DNA of 40,450 nt from Pseudomonas sp. SJZ079 (GTDB lineage: Bacteria; Pseudomonadota; Gammaproteobacteria; Pseudomonadales; Pseudomonadaceae), in the NCBI RefSeq assembly GCF_007993865.1, contig NZ_VIUH01000036.1, positions 1-40,450 of the forward strand. Direction: 5' to 3'. The position numbers and the translations under genes were made by a program. Position 1 is the first letter of the stretch; every line of letters starts with the position of its first letter. A model generated the notes under the pieces. The model had not been told where the DNA came from and made no database searches. It saw only the letters and a program-made list of their open reading frames with translations. Below, piece by piece: positions 16,495 to 24,315 of this stretch.

Positions 16495-17145
16495 ATGTTG
16501 ACTACCAGCCTCACCTCAACCGATCTGCTGTTCATGCTCCAGGGAGCCTGGACCACTATTGCGCTAACCCTCTGGTCGATGCTGCTGGGCACATTCGGCG
16601 GGGTAATCTGTGGCCTGCTGCGCGCCACGTTGCCGCAAGCGACCCTGCCGCTGGCCTGGGTGCTGGATATCTTCCGCAGTGTGCCGCTGCTGATCCAGTT
16701 CGTGCTGTTCAACTCGCTGAAAAGCATCGTCGGCCTCGACTGGAGTGCGTTCACCGTTGCCTGCGTAGTGCTCGGCGTATACGCCACGGCCTATTGCACG
16801 GAAGTGGTGCGCAGCGGTGTCCTCGCCGTCTCGCCCAATGTCCGCCGCGCCAGCCGCTCGCTGGGGTTGAGCTACTGGCAAGACCTGCGCTACATCGTCA
16901 TGCCGATGGCCACCCGCGTGGCATTTCCGGGCTGGCTGAACCTGTGCCTGTCGGTGATGAAAGACACCGCCCTGGTCATGTGGATCGGCATCATCGAACT
17001 GCTGCGCTCCTCACAAACCATAGTCACACGCATCCAAGAACCGCTGCTGGTCCTGTGCATCGCAGGGCTTATCTACTACTTCATCAGCCTGGTTGTGGCC
17101 CGCCTGGGTCATCAACTGGAGAAAAGGTGGCAGGAAAATGATTGA
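16495..17145 (+). CDS. Amino-acid ABC transporter permease, second subunit
   Basis: 216 residues, similar in plan to the preceding permease, so the two probably form a heterodimeric channel. The EAA loop is VRSGVLAVSPNVRRASRSLGLSYWQDLRYIVMP. A good GAGGG ribosome site precedes the start. The stop overlaps the ATPase gene start by 8 bp. Confidence 0.9.
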   Translation: MLTTSLTSTDLLFMLQGAWTTIALTLWSMLLGTFGGVICGLLRATLPQATLPLAWVLDIFRSVPLLIQFVLFNSLKSIVGLDWSAFTVACVVLGVYATAYCTEVVRSGVLAVSPNVRRASRSLGLSYWQDLRYIVMPMATRVAFPGWLNLCLSVMKDTALVMWIGIIELLRSSQTIVTRIQEPLLVLCIAGLIYYFISLVVARLGHQLEKRWQEND

Positions 17146-17860
17146 GATCGAAAGCGTACACAAATCCTTCGGCGACCTGGATGTGATCAAGGGCGTCAGC
17201 CTGACCGTCGAAAAAGGCGAAGTGGTGTCGATCATCGGTGGCTCGGGCTCGGGTAAGTCGACCCTGCTGATGTGCATCAATGGCCTTGAATCGATTCATC
17301 AGGGCAGCATTCGTGTCGACGGCGTCGAGGTGCATGACAAAGCCACCGACCTCAACCAGCTACGCCAGAAGATCGGCATCGTGTTCCAGCAATGGAACGC
17401 CTTCCCGCACCTCACGGTGCTGGAGAACGTCATGCTGGCGCCGCGCAAAGTGCGTGGCCAAAGCCGCGCCGAGGCAGAGGAAATGGCCATCAAGCAACTC
17501 ACCCACGTCGGCCTCGGCGATAAGTTCAATGTGTTCCCCGGCAAGCTTTCCGGCGGCCAGCAACAGCGCATGGCCATCGCCCGCGCCCTGGCCATGTCAC
17601 CTGACTACATGCTGTTCGACGAGGCCACCTCGGCGCTCGACCCGCAGCTGGTCGGCGAGGTGCTGGACACCATGCGCCTGCTCGCCGAGGACGGCATGAC
17701 CATGGTCCTGGTAACCCACGAGATCAGCTTCGCCCGCGAGGTGTCCGACCGCGTGGCGTTCTTCCGCGACGGTCTGGTGCATGAGATCGGCACACCCGAG
17801 CAAGTGCTGGTCAATCCGCAGCGTGCGGAAACCGCCGACTTCCTCAAGTCCGTGCTCTAG
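17138..17860 (+). CDS. Amino-acid ABC transporter ATP-binding protein
   Basis: 240 residues, the usual length for a HisP/GlnQ-type ATPase. Walker A is GGSGSGKST, the Q-loop lies near VFQQWNAFPHLTVLENV, the signature is LSGGQQQR, Walker B is YMLFDEATSALDP and the H-loop is LVTHE. The start at 17138 gives the standard beginning MIEIESVHKSFGDL and overlaps the previous gene. It energises import through the two permeases. Confidence 0.93.
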   Translation: MIEIESVHKSFGDLDVIKGVSLTVEKGEVVSIIGGSGSGKSTLLMCINGLESIHQGSIRVDGVEVHDKATDLNQLRQKIGIVFQQWNAFPHLTVLENVMLAPRKVRGQSRAEAEEMAIKQLTHVGLGDKFNVFPGKLSGGQQQRMAIARALAMSPDYMLFDEATSALDPQLVGEVLDTMRLLAEDGMTMVLVTHEISFAREVSDRVAFFRDGLVHEIGTPEQVLVNPQRAETADFLKSVL

Positions 17861-17869
17861 GAGAACCCC

Positions 17870-18901
17870 ATGCGCTCGAGCAAAGTCATTCATGTGGTCA
17901 GCTGTCACGCCGAGGGCGAGGTCGGCGATGTGATAGTCGGCGGCGTGGCCCCGCCGCCCGGCGACACGGTCTGGGCGCAATCGCGCTGGATCGCCGAAGA
18001 CCAGACCTTGCGCAACTTCATGCTCAACGAGCCACGCGGCGGCGTGTTCCGCCACGTCAATCTGCTGGTGCCGGCCAAGGATCCACGGGCGCAGATGGCC
18101 TGGATCATCATGGAGCCGGCCGACACCCCGCCGATGTCCGGCTCCAACTCGTTGTGCGTGGCCACCGTGCTATTGGAGACCGGCATCCTGCCGATGAGCG
18201 AGCCAGAAACCCGCCTGGTGCTGGAAGCCCCCGGCGGTTTGATCGAGGCCGTCGCGCAATGCCGCGATGGTAAGGTCGAGCGCGTCGAGGTACGCAACCT
18301 GCCCTCCTTCGCCGACCGGCTGGATGCCTGGATCGAGGTGGAAGGCATCGGCTCGCTGCAGGTGGACACCGCCTATGGCGGCGACAGCTTCGTGATCGCC
18401 GACGCCCACGCCCTGGGCTTTGCCCTCAGCGCCGACGAAGCCGCCGACCTGGCGCGCCTCGGCGTGCAGATCACCCGTGCAGCCAATCAGCAACTGGGCT
18501 TCGTCCACCCGCTGAACCCGGACTGGGCACATATTTCCTTCTGCCAGCTGGCGGCGCCGGTGAGCCGCGAGCACGGCATCGCCAACGCGGCCAACGCGGT
18601 GGTGATCCGCCCCGGCAAGGTCGACCGTTCGCCCACCGGCACCGGCTGCTCGGCACGCATGGCGGTGCTGCACGCCAAGGGCCAGTTGCAGGTCGGCGAG
18701 CGCTTTATCGGCCGTTCGATCATCGGTTCCGAGTTCCACTGCCATATCGATAGCCTCACCGAGGTGGCCGGGCGTCCGGCGATCATTCCCTGCCTGTCCG
18801 GCCGGGCCTGGATCACCGGCACTCACCAGCACCTGCTCGACCCGAGCGATCCCTGGCCGCAAGGCTACCGACTGTCCGATACCTGGCCGGTCGAGGCCTG
18901 A
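17870..18901 (+). CDS. Proline racemase family protein, probable trans-3-hydroxy-L-proline dehydratase
   Basis: 343 residues of the proline-racemase fold, but both catalytic cysteines are replaced: Ser90 in PPMSGSNS (where epimerases have MCGHG) and Thr256 in DRSPTGTG (where they have DRSPCGTG). Known trans-3-hydroxy-L-proline dehydratases carry Thr at the second position, so dehydration to 1-pyrroline-2-carboxylate is the best guess. Ser at the first position makes this a Ser/Thr variant. It ends the transporter operon, with AGGAG six bases before the start. A different 3-hydroxyproline activity cannot be excluded. Confidence 0.75.
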   Translation: MRSSKVIHVVSCHAEGEVGDVIVGGVAPPPGDTVWAQSRWIAEDQTLRNFMLNEPRGGVFRHVNLLVPAKDPRAQMAWIIMEPADTPPMSGSNSLCVATVLLETGILPMSEPETRLVLEAPGGLIEAVAQCRDGKVERVEVRNLPSFADRLDAWIEVEGIGSLQVDTAYGGDSFVIADAHALGFALSADEAADLARLGVQITRAANQQLGFVHPLNPDWAHISFCQLAAPVSREHGIANAANAVVIRPGKVDRSPTGTGCSARMAVLHAKGQLQVGERFIGRSIIGSEFHCHIDSLTEVAGRPAIIPCLSGRAWITGTHQHLLDPSDPWPQGYRLSDTWPVEA

Positions 18902-18997
18902 GCCAAACTCTCGCTGCCTGCCGCGACCCCGCTGGGCACGAGCTGCCACGATAAGCAGCACAGCACACCAGAACGACCCGCATCATCGATGCAAAAT

Positions 18998-19039
18998 TTG
19001 TCTGGCATTTCTTCGTCAAGACTATATCGTATACGAAAT
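18998..19039 (+). promoter_or_regulatory. Promoter with GntR-type operator, second copy, before lhpC
   Basis: TTGTCT (18998-19003) and TATATC (19023-19028) are a plausible but widely spaced (19 bp) sigma-70 promoter. The operator ATATCGTATACGAAAT (19024-19039) overlaps the -10 and matches the copy at 13086-13101 over all 16 bases. A bound repressor would block polymerase. The lhpC start lies 27 bp downstream. Confidence 0.6.
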
Positions 19040-19066
19040 ACATTATTCGCAACCGGAGGCACAACC

Positions 19067-19984
19067 ATGAGCAAGCGCGTCAACTGGAGCGGGGTATTCC
19101 CTGCAGTCACCACTCAATTCAACCCTGACTTCTCGGTAAACCTGGAGGAGACCCACAAGGTGATCTCCAACCTGGTGCGCGACGGCGTATCCGGCCTGGT
19201 GGTCTGCGGCAGCGTCGGCGAGAACACCTCGCTGACCATCGAGGAGAAGATGGCCGTCACTGAAGTGGCCAAGGACGCGTCCGCTGGCCGCGTGCCGGTG
19301 ATCTGCGGCATCGCCGAGTTCACCAGCGCCGGCGCCGCCAAGGTGGCCAAGGCGGTTGAGCGGGTCGGCGTCGACGGCATCATGGTGATGCCCGCGCTGG
19401 TTTACTCCTCCAAGCCACACGAGACCGCCGCGCACTTTCGCAGCGTCGCCACGGGCACCGACCTGCCGGTGATGGTCTACAACAACCCGCCGATCTACAA
19501 AAACGACGTCACCCCGGAGATCCTCATCTCCCTGGCCGACATCGAGAACGTGGTGTGCTTCAAGGACTCCTCCGGCGACACCCGGCGCTTCGTCGACGTG
19601 CGCAACCAGGTGGGCGACCGCTTCATCCTGTTCGCCGGCCTCGATGACGTGGTCCTGGAGAGCATCGCCGTCGGCGCCGAGGGCTGGATCTCCGGGATGT
19701 CCAACGTCTTCCCCAAGGAAGGCGAAACCATCTTCCGCCTGTGCAAGGCCGGCCGCTTCGACGAGGCCATGCCGATCTACGAATGGTTGATGCCGATCCT
19801 CCACCTCGACGCCCGCCCGGATCTGGTGCAGTGCATCAAGCTGTGCGAGGAAATCGCCGGGCGCGGCAACGCCCTGACCCGCCCGCCACGCCTGGCCCTG
19901 CAAGGCGAGGACCGCGCCCACGTCGAGACGATCATGGCCAAGGCCATGGCCAACCGCCCGGCACTGCCGGATGTCGGCCTGTAA
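19067..19984 (+). CDS. lhpC: 1-pyrroline-4-hydroxy-2-carboxylate deaminase (DHDPS family)
   Basis: 305 residues of the dihydrodipicolinate synthase/N-acetylneuraminate lyase family. The Schiff-base lysine is Lys166 (VVCFKDSSGD) and the catalytic tyrosine Tyr138 (VMVYNNPP); GSVGENTSLT is the family's substrate loop (GTTGE type, altered). In lhp clusters this member removes ammonia from pyrroline-4-hydroxy-2-carboxylate to give 2-oxoglutarate semialdehyde. The start at 19067 follows CCGGAGG. The aldehyde dehydrogenase gene follows after 65 bp. Confidence 0.9.
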   Translation: MSKRVNWSGVFPAVTTQFNPDFSVNLEETHKVISNLVRDGVSGLVVCGSVGENTSLTIEEKMAVTEVAKDASAGRVPVICGIAEFTSAGAAKVAKAVERVGVDGIMVMPALVYSSKPHETAAHFRSVATGTDLPVMVYNNPPIYKNDVTPEILISLADIENVVCFKDSSGDTRRFVDVRNQVGDRFILFAGLDDVVLESIAVGAEGWISGMSNVFPKEGETIFRLCKAGRFDEAMPIYEWLMPILHLDARPDLVQCIKLCEEIAGRGNALTRPPRLALQGEDRAHVETIMAKAMANRPALPDVGL

Positions 19985-20049
19985 GCCCTGCCCCAAGCCA
20001 ACAGCGCCACGCTCGGCAACGAGCGCGGCCCTCACCGGAGGCCCCCCGC

Positions 20050-21633
20050 ATGCAGGAAATTCTCGGTCACAACTACATCGGCGGCGCTCGCAGCGCTGCT
20101 GGTCAAGCCACCCAAACCAGCTTCGACGCCTGCACAGGCGAAGCCCTGCCCTACCGCTTCAGTCAGGCCACAGTTGCCGAAGTAGACACTGCGGCAAAGG
20201 CCGCCGCCGCGGCTTACTTGCAGTTTCGCAGTCTCCCGGCCAGCCGCCGCGCCGGGTTTCTCGAGGCCATCGCCGACGAAATCGACGCCCTGGGGGAGGA
20301 CTTCGTTGCCCTGGTATGCCGCGAAACCGCACTGCCCGCAGGACGCATCCAAGGCGAACGGGGCCGCACCAGCGGGCAGATGCGCCTGTTCGCCAAGGTA
20401 TTACGCCGAGGCGACTTCTACGGCGCACGGATTGATAGTGCACTGCCCGAGCGCCAGCCGCTGCCGCGCCCGGATGTGCGTCAGTACAACATTGCCGTCG
20501 GCCCGGTCGCAGTGTTTGGCGCGAGCAACTTTCCGCTGGCCTTCTCCACCGCTGGCGGCGACACCGCCGCAGCGTTAGCCGCCGGTTGCCCGGTGGTATT
20601 CAAGGCGCACAGCGGCCACATGGCCACCGCCGAGTGCGTCGCCGATGCGATCATTCGCGCCGCCGAAAAAACCGCCATGCCCGCCGGCGTGTTCAACATG
20701 ATCTATGGCAATGGTGTGGGTGCCGACCTGGTCAAGCACCCACTGATTCAAGCCGTCGGCTTTACCGGTTCCCTCAAGGGCGGCCGGGCGCTGTGCGACA
20801 TGGCCGCAGCTCGTCCGCAGCCGATCCCGGTGTTCGCCGAGATGTCCAGCATCAACCCGGTGCTGCTGCTGCCGACCGCCCTGCAACAGCGCGGCAGCAA
20901 AATTGCCGGCGAACTGAGTGCGTCCGTGGTGCTTGGCTGTGGCCAGTTCTGCACCAACCCGGGCCTGATCATCGCGATTCGTTCGGCTGAATTCAGCGCA
21001 TTCCTGCAAGAATTCGCCGCCCAGATGGCCGCACAGCCGGCGCAGACCATGCTCAATGCCGGCACCCTCGACAGTTACCGGCGCGGTGTCGACAACCTCC
21101 TTGCGCACCCTGGCATCGAACATCTGGCAGGCGCCCGGCAGACCGAGAGCAAAGCCCAGCCGCAGCTGTTCCAAGCGGATGTGAGCTTGCTGCTGAATGG
21201 CGACGAACTGCTCCAGGAAGAAGTTTTCGGCCCGACCACCATTGTGGTCGAGGTGGCGGACAAGACCGAACTGCTGGCAGCGCTGCAAGGTTTACACGGA
21301 CAGCTGAGCGCCACCCTGATCGCCGAACGTGAAGACCTCGCGCCCTTCGCTGACGTAGTGGCGGTGCTTGAGCAGAAGGTCGGCCGGGTGTTGTTCAACG
21401 GCTACCCAACGGGTGTGGAAGTGTGTGACGCGATGGTGCATGGTGGCCCTTACCCTGCCACCTCGGACTCACGCGGCACCTCGGTGGGCAGCCTTGCCAT
21501 CAGCCGCTTCCTGCGGCCGGTGTGCTACCAGAACTGTCCCGATCAATTACTTCCGCAAGCCCTGCAAAACGCCAACCCACTGGGAATTGCCCGCTTGGTT
21601 GACGGCCTGATGCAGCGCCCATCCATAACCTGA
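20050..21633 (+). CDS. lhpG: 2-oxoglutarate semialdehyde dehydrogenase
   Basis: 527 residues of the aldehyde dehydrogenase superfamily, of the long type found in hydroxyproline and sugar-acid pathways. Glu264 (VFAEMSSINP) and the catalytic Cys301 (GCGQFCTNPG) are present, as is the cofactor-binding segment near VFGASNFPLAFSTAGGD. It oxidises 2-oxoglutarate semialdehyde to 2-oxoglutarate, feeding the TCA cycle. GGAGG at 20037-20041 precedes the start. A strong terminator closes the unit. Confidence 0.92.
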   Translation: MQEILGHNYIGGARSAAGQATQTSFDACTGEALPYRFSQATVAEVDTAAKAAAAAYLQFRSLPASRRAGFLEAIADEIDALGEDFVALVCRETALPAGRIQGERGRTSGQMRLFAKVLRRGDFYGARIDSALPERQPLPRPDVRQYNIAVGPVAVFGASNFPLAFSTAGGDTAAALAAGCPVVFKAHSGHMATAECVADAIIRAAEKTAMPAGVFNMIYGNGVGADLVKHPLIQAVGFTGSLKGGRALCDMAAARPQPIPVFAEMSSINPVLLLPTALQQRGSKIAGELSASVVLGCGQFCTNPGLIIAIRSAEFSAFLQEFAAQMAAQPAQTMLNAGTLDSYRRGVDNLLAHPGIEHLAGARQTESKAQPQLFQADVSLLLNGDELLQEEVFGPTTIVVEVADKTELLAALQGLHGQLSATLIAEREDLAPFADVVAVLEQKVGRVLFNGYPTGVEVCDAMVHGGPYPATSDSRGTSVGSLAISRFLRPVCYQNCPDQLLPQALQNANPLGIARLVDGLMQRPSIT

Positions 21634-21669
21634 AAGGTGTCGGCCAGGAAGAAAGTAGATCGGTGCTTT

Positions 21670-21698
21670 GCCCCGGCTCAATGAGTCGGGGCCTTTTT
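21670..21698 (+). terminator. Intrinsic terminator after lhpG
   Basis: A stem of about nine pairs (GCCCCGGCT at 21670-21678 with AGTCGGGGC at 21684-21692, one G-T wobble) is followed by CTTTTTAG. It lies about 40 bp after the stop codon. Confidence 0.85.
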
Positions 21699-21705
21699 AG
21701 CTTGC

Positions 21706-21861
21706 GTAGGGTGGGTTAGGCGCTAACCACTTCCTTGTCGGTTGGCGAGTAGTTGGCTGCGCCGTAACCCACCAAAGAAGCCGATACCGCCTGGTGGGTT
21801 ACGCGACGCAAAGTTGCCGAGGCGCACCTTCACCCCGCGATGCGTCGCTAACCCACCCTAC
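21706..21861. repeat. Nested inverted-repeat element between lhpG and the reductase gene
   Basis: Perfect 14-bp ends GTAGGGTGGGTTAG (21706-21719) and CTAACCCACCCTAC (21848-21861) enclose an 11-bp inner pair GTAACCCACCA (21764-21774) and TGGTGGGTTAC (21792-21802). The motif GTGGGTTA thus occurs four times in alternating orientation. Elements of this kind are common between Pseudomonas genes. There is no open frame of note. Confidence 0.8.
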
Positions 21862-21888
21862 AGATTTCATCCACCCGAACAGCCGTGA

Positions 21889-22896
21889 CTAATCGACCAT
21901 CAGCGCCTTGAGCTCGTCGTACAAGGCCTGGGGAATCTGCACGCCCTGCTCGGCGCTGCGCGCTCGGGCCTCGTAGCGGGGCTGCGATGGCAGGCGCGCA
22001 CCCTGGCCCTGGATACTCTCGAACATCGCCTCGGCCCGCGCCAGATGTTCATCGGTGGCATCACCGAGAAAGCGCCGTGGATCAAGCACCACGATCAGTT
22101 CACCGTGATAGGGCGATGACTTGCTGCCGTCGTCGAACGCCAAGGATTCGGCACTGGTCAGATCACCAATCAGCGGGCCGGCAATCAGCTCCACCATCGC
22201 CGCCAGCGCTGAGCCTTTGTGCCCGCCAAAGGTCAGCATGGCGCCGTTCATGACCGCCTCGGCATCCGTGCTCGGCTGACCATTCGGGTCAAGCCCCCAG
22301 CCCAGCGGAATGGGCTTGCCCGCACGCCGATGCAGTTCAATCTCACCACGGGCAATCGCACTGGTGGCGAAATCAAAAATGAACGGATTGTGCCCGACAC
22401 GTGGCCAACCGAAGGCAATCGGGTTGGTGCCGAACACCGGCTTGCTGCCACCTGCCGGTGCCACCCAGGCATGGCTTGGGGTGAAGGCGAATGCCACCAG
22501 ACCGGCCCCGGTCAGCGCCTCGATCTCGACCCACAATGCCGAGAAGTGCACACAGCGATTAATCGCCAGCGCGGCGATCCCGCACTGCCTGGCCTTTTCC
22601 ACCAGCACCGGCAAGCCGGCCTGAAACGCCAGCTGAGAAAAGCCACCCTTGGCATCCACCCGAACCAGCGCCGGGGCCTGATCGATGACCTCAGGTGCGG
22701 CGTCCGCCACGACCTTGCCTGCCTTCAGCGAGCTGACGCAGCCGAGCACGCGATACAGGCCATGGGAGGCGCAGCCATCACGCTCTCCCGCCAACACAGT
22801 GGCGCTCACCGCCTGTACATGGGGCTCGCTGAAGCCGTTGCTGCGCAAGATGTCCTGCGCCAGTTCGCGCGCCTGTTCCAGGGTCAATCGAATCAC
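21889..22896 (-). CDS. 1-pyrroline-2-carboxylate reductase, malate/L-lactate dehydrogenase-like family
   Basis: 335 residues of the Ldh2/DpkA family (NAD(P)H-dependent imine reductases). Family marks include the histidine-containing SHGLYRV-like stretch (CASHGLYRVLG), NRCVHFSALWVEIEAL, KPVFGTNPIAFGWP and FGGHKGSALAAMVELIAG. It reduces pyrroline-2-carboxylate, the product of both 3-hydroxyproline dehydratases, to L-proline. The P. aeruginosa counterpart is called LhpD or DpkA in different sources. GTG start at 22896 with GAGGAGG six bases upstream. It faces lhpG tail to tail. Confidence 0.88.
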   Translation of the reverse strand: MIRLTLEQARELAQDILRSNGFSEPHVQAVSATVLAGERDGCASHGLYRVLGCVSSLKAGKVVADAAPEVIDQAPALVRVDAKGGFSQLAFQAGLPVLVEKARQCGIAALAINRCVHFSALWVEIEALTGAGLVAFAFTPSHAWVAPAGGSKPVFGTNPIAFGWPRVGHNPFIFDFATSAIARGEIELHRRAGKPIPLGWGLDPNGQPSTDAEAVMNGAMLTFGGHKGSALAAMVELIAGPLIGDLTSAESLAFDDGSKSSPYHGELIVVLDPRRFLGDATDEHLARAEAMFESIQGQGARLPSQPRYEARARSAEQGVQIPQALYDELKALMVD

Positions 22897-22997
22897 GGTC
22901 AGCCTCCTCTATTAACCAGTGGCTAGAGTGGCGCCTGGGGCCTACAGCGGCTTGACCCCTTTACCCGGACAGGATGACGAATTCGGCACAACTGTGT

Positions 22998-23471
22998 TCA
23001 GGCGAACTGCCCACGCATCCAGGCCAGATAGTCGGCGACGCCCGCCCCGCCTTCGTTCGGTGCCCAGGGCGCGCGCTCGCCCTCACCGACCGGGCGGTAG
23101 GGCCCGGCCTTGCACTCGAACAGAATACTGTCGGCGGCCAGCACCACCAGCGCGTGGAACACCCCGGGCGGCAGGTCGACGCCGACACAGTCGCCGCCCG
23201 CCTCGAGCACGCGCGTTTCCAGCAGCTCGCCGCTGTCGCTGAAAATCAGCAGGCCCAGACGTCCCTTGAGCACCAGCAAGGCTTCGGCCTTGTCCGCCGA
23301 CAGGTGACGGTGCGGCGGGATGTAGGTGTCCGGCTGCAAGCCCACGGCCATGCGGTGGCAAGGCTCTTCCATCTGATGGAAGTTATGGTGCTGACGCTGG
23401 CGCGGGCTGGCCGCGGCCTTCCCGGCCAGTTCGGCGAACAGGGTTTGATCGAGAAAGCGCGGTGCGTCCAT
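22998..23471 (-). CDS. WbuC family cupin-fold metalloprotein
   Basis: 157 residues. The cupin pattern is clear: a first metal motif (PPHRHLSADKAEALLVLKGRLGLLIF) and a second (DLPPGVFHALVVLAADSILFECKAGPY). The ending GPYRPV is usual for WbuC proteins. Their function is unknown, though the namesake is from an O-antigen cluster. Here it follows hpt with 4 bp between the genes, so the two are co-transcribed, as I recall for other Pseudomonas. A catalytic or sensory role in purine metabolism would be speculation. Confidence 0.85.
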   Translation of the reverse strand: MDAPRFLDQTLFAELAGKAAASPRQRQHHNFHQMEEPCHRMAVGLQPDTYIPPHRHLSADKAEALLVLKGRLGLLIFSDSGELLETRVLEAGGDCVGVDLPPGVFHALVVLAADSILFECKAGPYRPVGEGERAPWAPNEGGAGVADYLAWMRGQFA

Positions 23472-23475
23472 GGGC

Positions 23476-24033
23476 TTACAGCCCCTTGACCGCGAAGATG
23501 CCGGCGGCGTTGCGCCAGTAGCCCTTGTAGTCCATGCCGTAACCGAAGATGTAGCGGTCGATACAGGGCAGCCCGACGTAGTCGGCTTTCAGGTCCGGGC
23601 GCGCCTTGCGCTCGTGATCCTTGTCGATCAGCACGGCGGTATGCACCGCGCGGGCGCCGGCGTGGCGGCAGAAGTCGATGATGGCGCCCAGGGTGTGCCC
23701 TTCATCGAGGATGTCGTCGATGATCAGTACGTCGCGGTCGATGAACGACACTTCCGGCTTGGCCTTCCAGAACAGCTCGCCGCCGCTGGTTTCGTTGCGG
23801 TAGCGGGTGGCATGCAGGTAGGACACTTCCAGCGGGAAGTCGAGTTTGGGCAGCAGCTTGCCAGTGAAGATCAACCCACCGTTCATCACGCAGAACACCA
23901 CGGGATTGCGTTCGGCCAGCTCGCCATTGATCGCCACGGCGATCCGCTCAATGGCCGCTTCGACTTCGGCTTCGGTGTACAGGCAATCGGCTTCCGCCAT
24001 GACTTGGCGAATGTGCGCGAGATCGGCGGACAT
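23476..24033 (-). CDS. hpt: Hypoxanthine-guanine phosphoribosyltransferase
   Basis: 185 residues of the type I phosphoribosyltransferase fold. The PRPP-binding motif is VLIIDDILDEGHTL, and the purine-contact area holds LKADYVGLPCIDRYIFGYGMDYKGYWRN. It salvages hypoxanthine and guanine to IMP and GMP in the cytoplasm. GAGG lies 7 bases before the ATG. The gene is divergent from upp across 282 bp that contain no other gene. Confidence 0.93.
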   Translation of the reverse strand: MSADLAHIRQVMAEADCLYTEAEVEAAIERIAVAINGELAERNPVVFCVMNGGLIFTGKLLPKLDFPLEVSYLHATRYRNETSGGELFWKAKPEVSFIDRDVLIIDDILDEGHTLGAIIDFCRHAGARAVHTAVLIDKDHERKARPDLKADYVGLPCIDRYIFGYGMDYKGYWRNAAGIFAVKGL

Positions 24034-24315
24034 GGTGATTCCTCTTCAGTGGGCGGCACTGCGCAAGGCAGAGAACCTGATCGGTGCGTCAAAATAAAAG
24101 TCGGCAAAGGTACGCATCTGCCATCCAGGGGGCAAGCCCTGATGGACGAGCGTTGCGCCTGCGCAGCCTAACTCGCGCGCAACCGGCGGGTTTATCGGCG
24201 AACTTGGGGATATTAAACGCTAACCTCTAGAAAGGCTCGGCCATAGGCCCACCACTTGGCCCGGCCAATGCTTTAATCTAGCGGCATTTTTGCCAGCCCT
24301 GCCGGAGAACCCGCC

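Noticed and set aside
24121..24145. Imperfect hairpin CCATCCAGGG / CCCTGATGG between hpt and upp
   Set aside because: Short, with a bulge and without a T-run; it is not convincing as a terminator or riboswitch.
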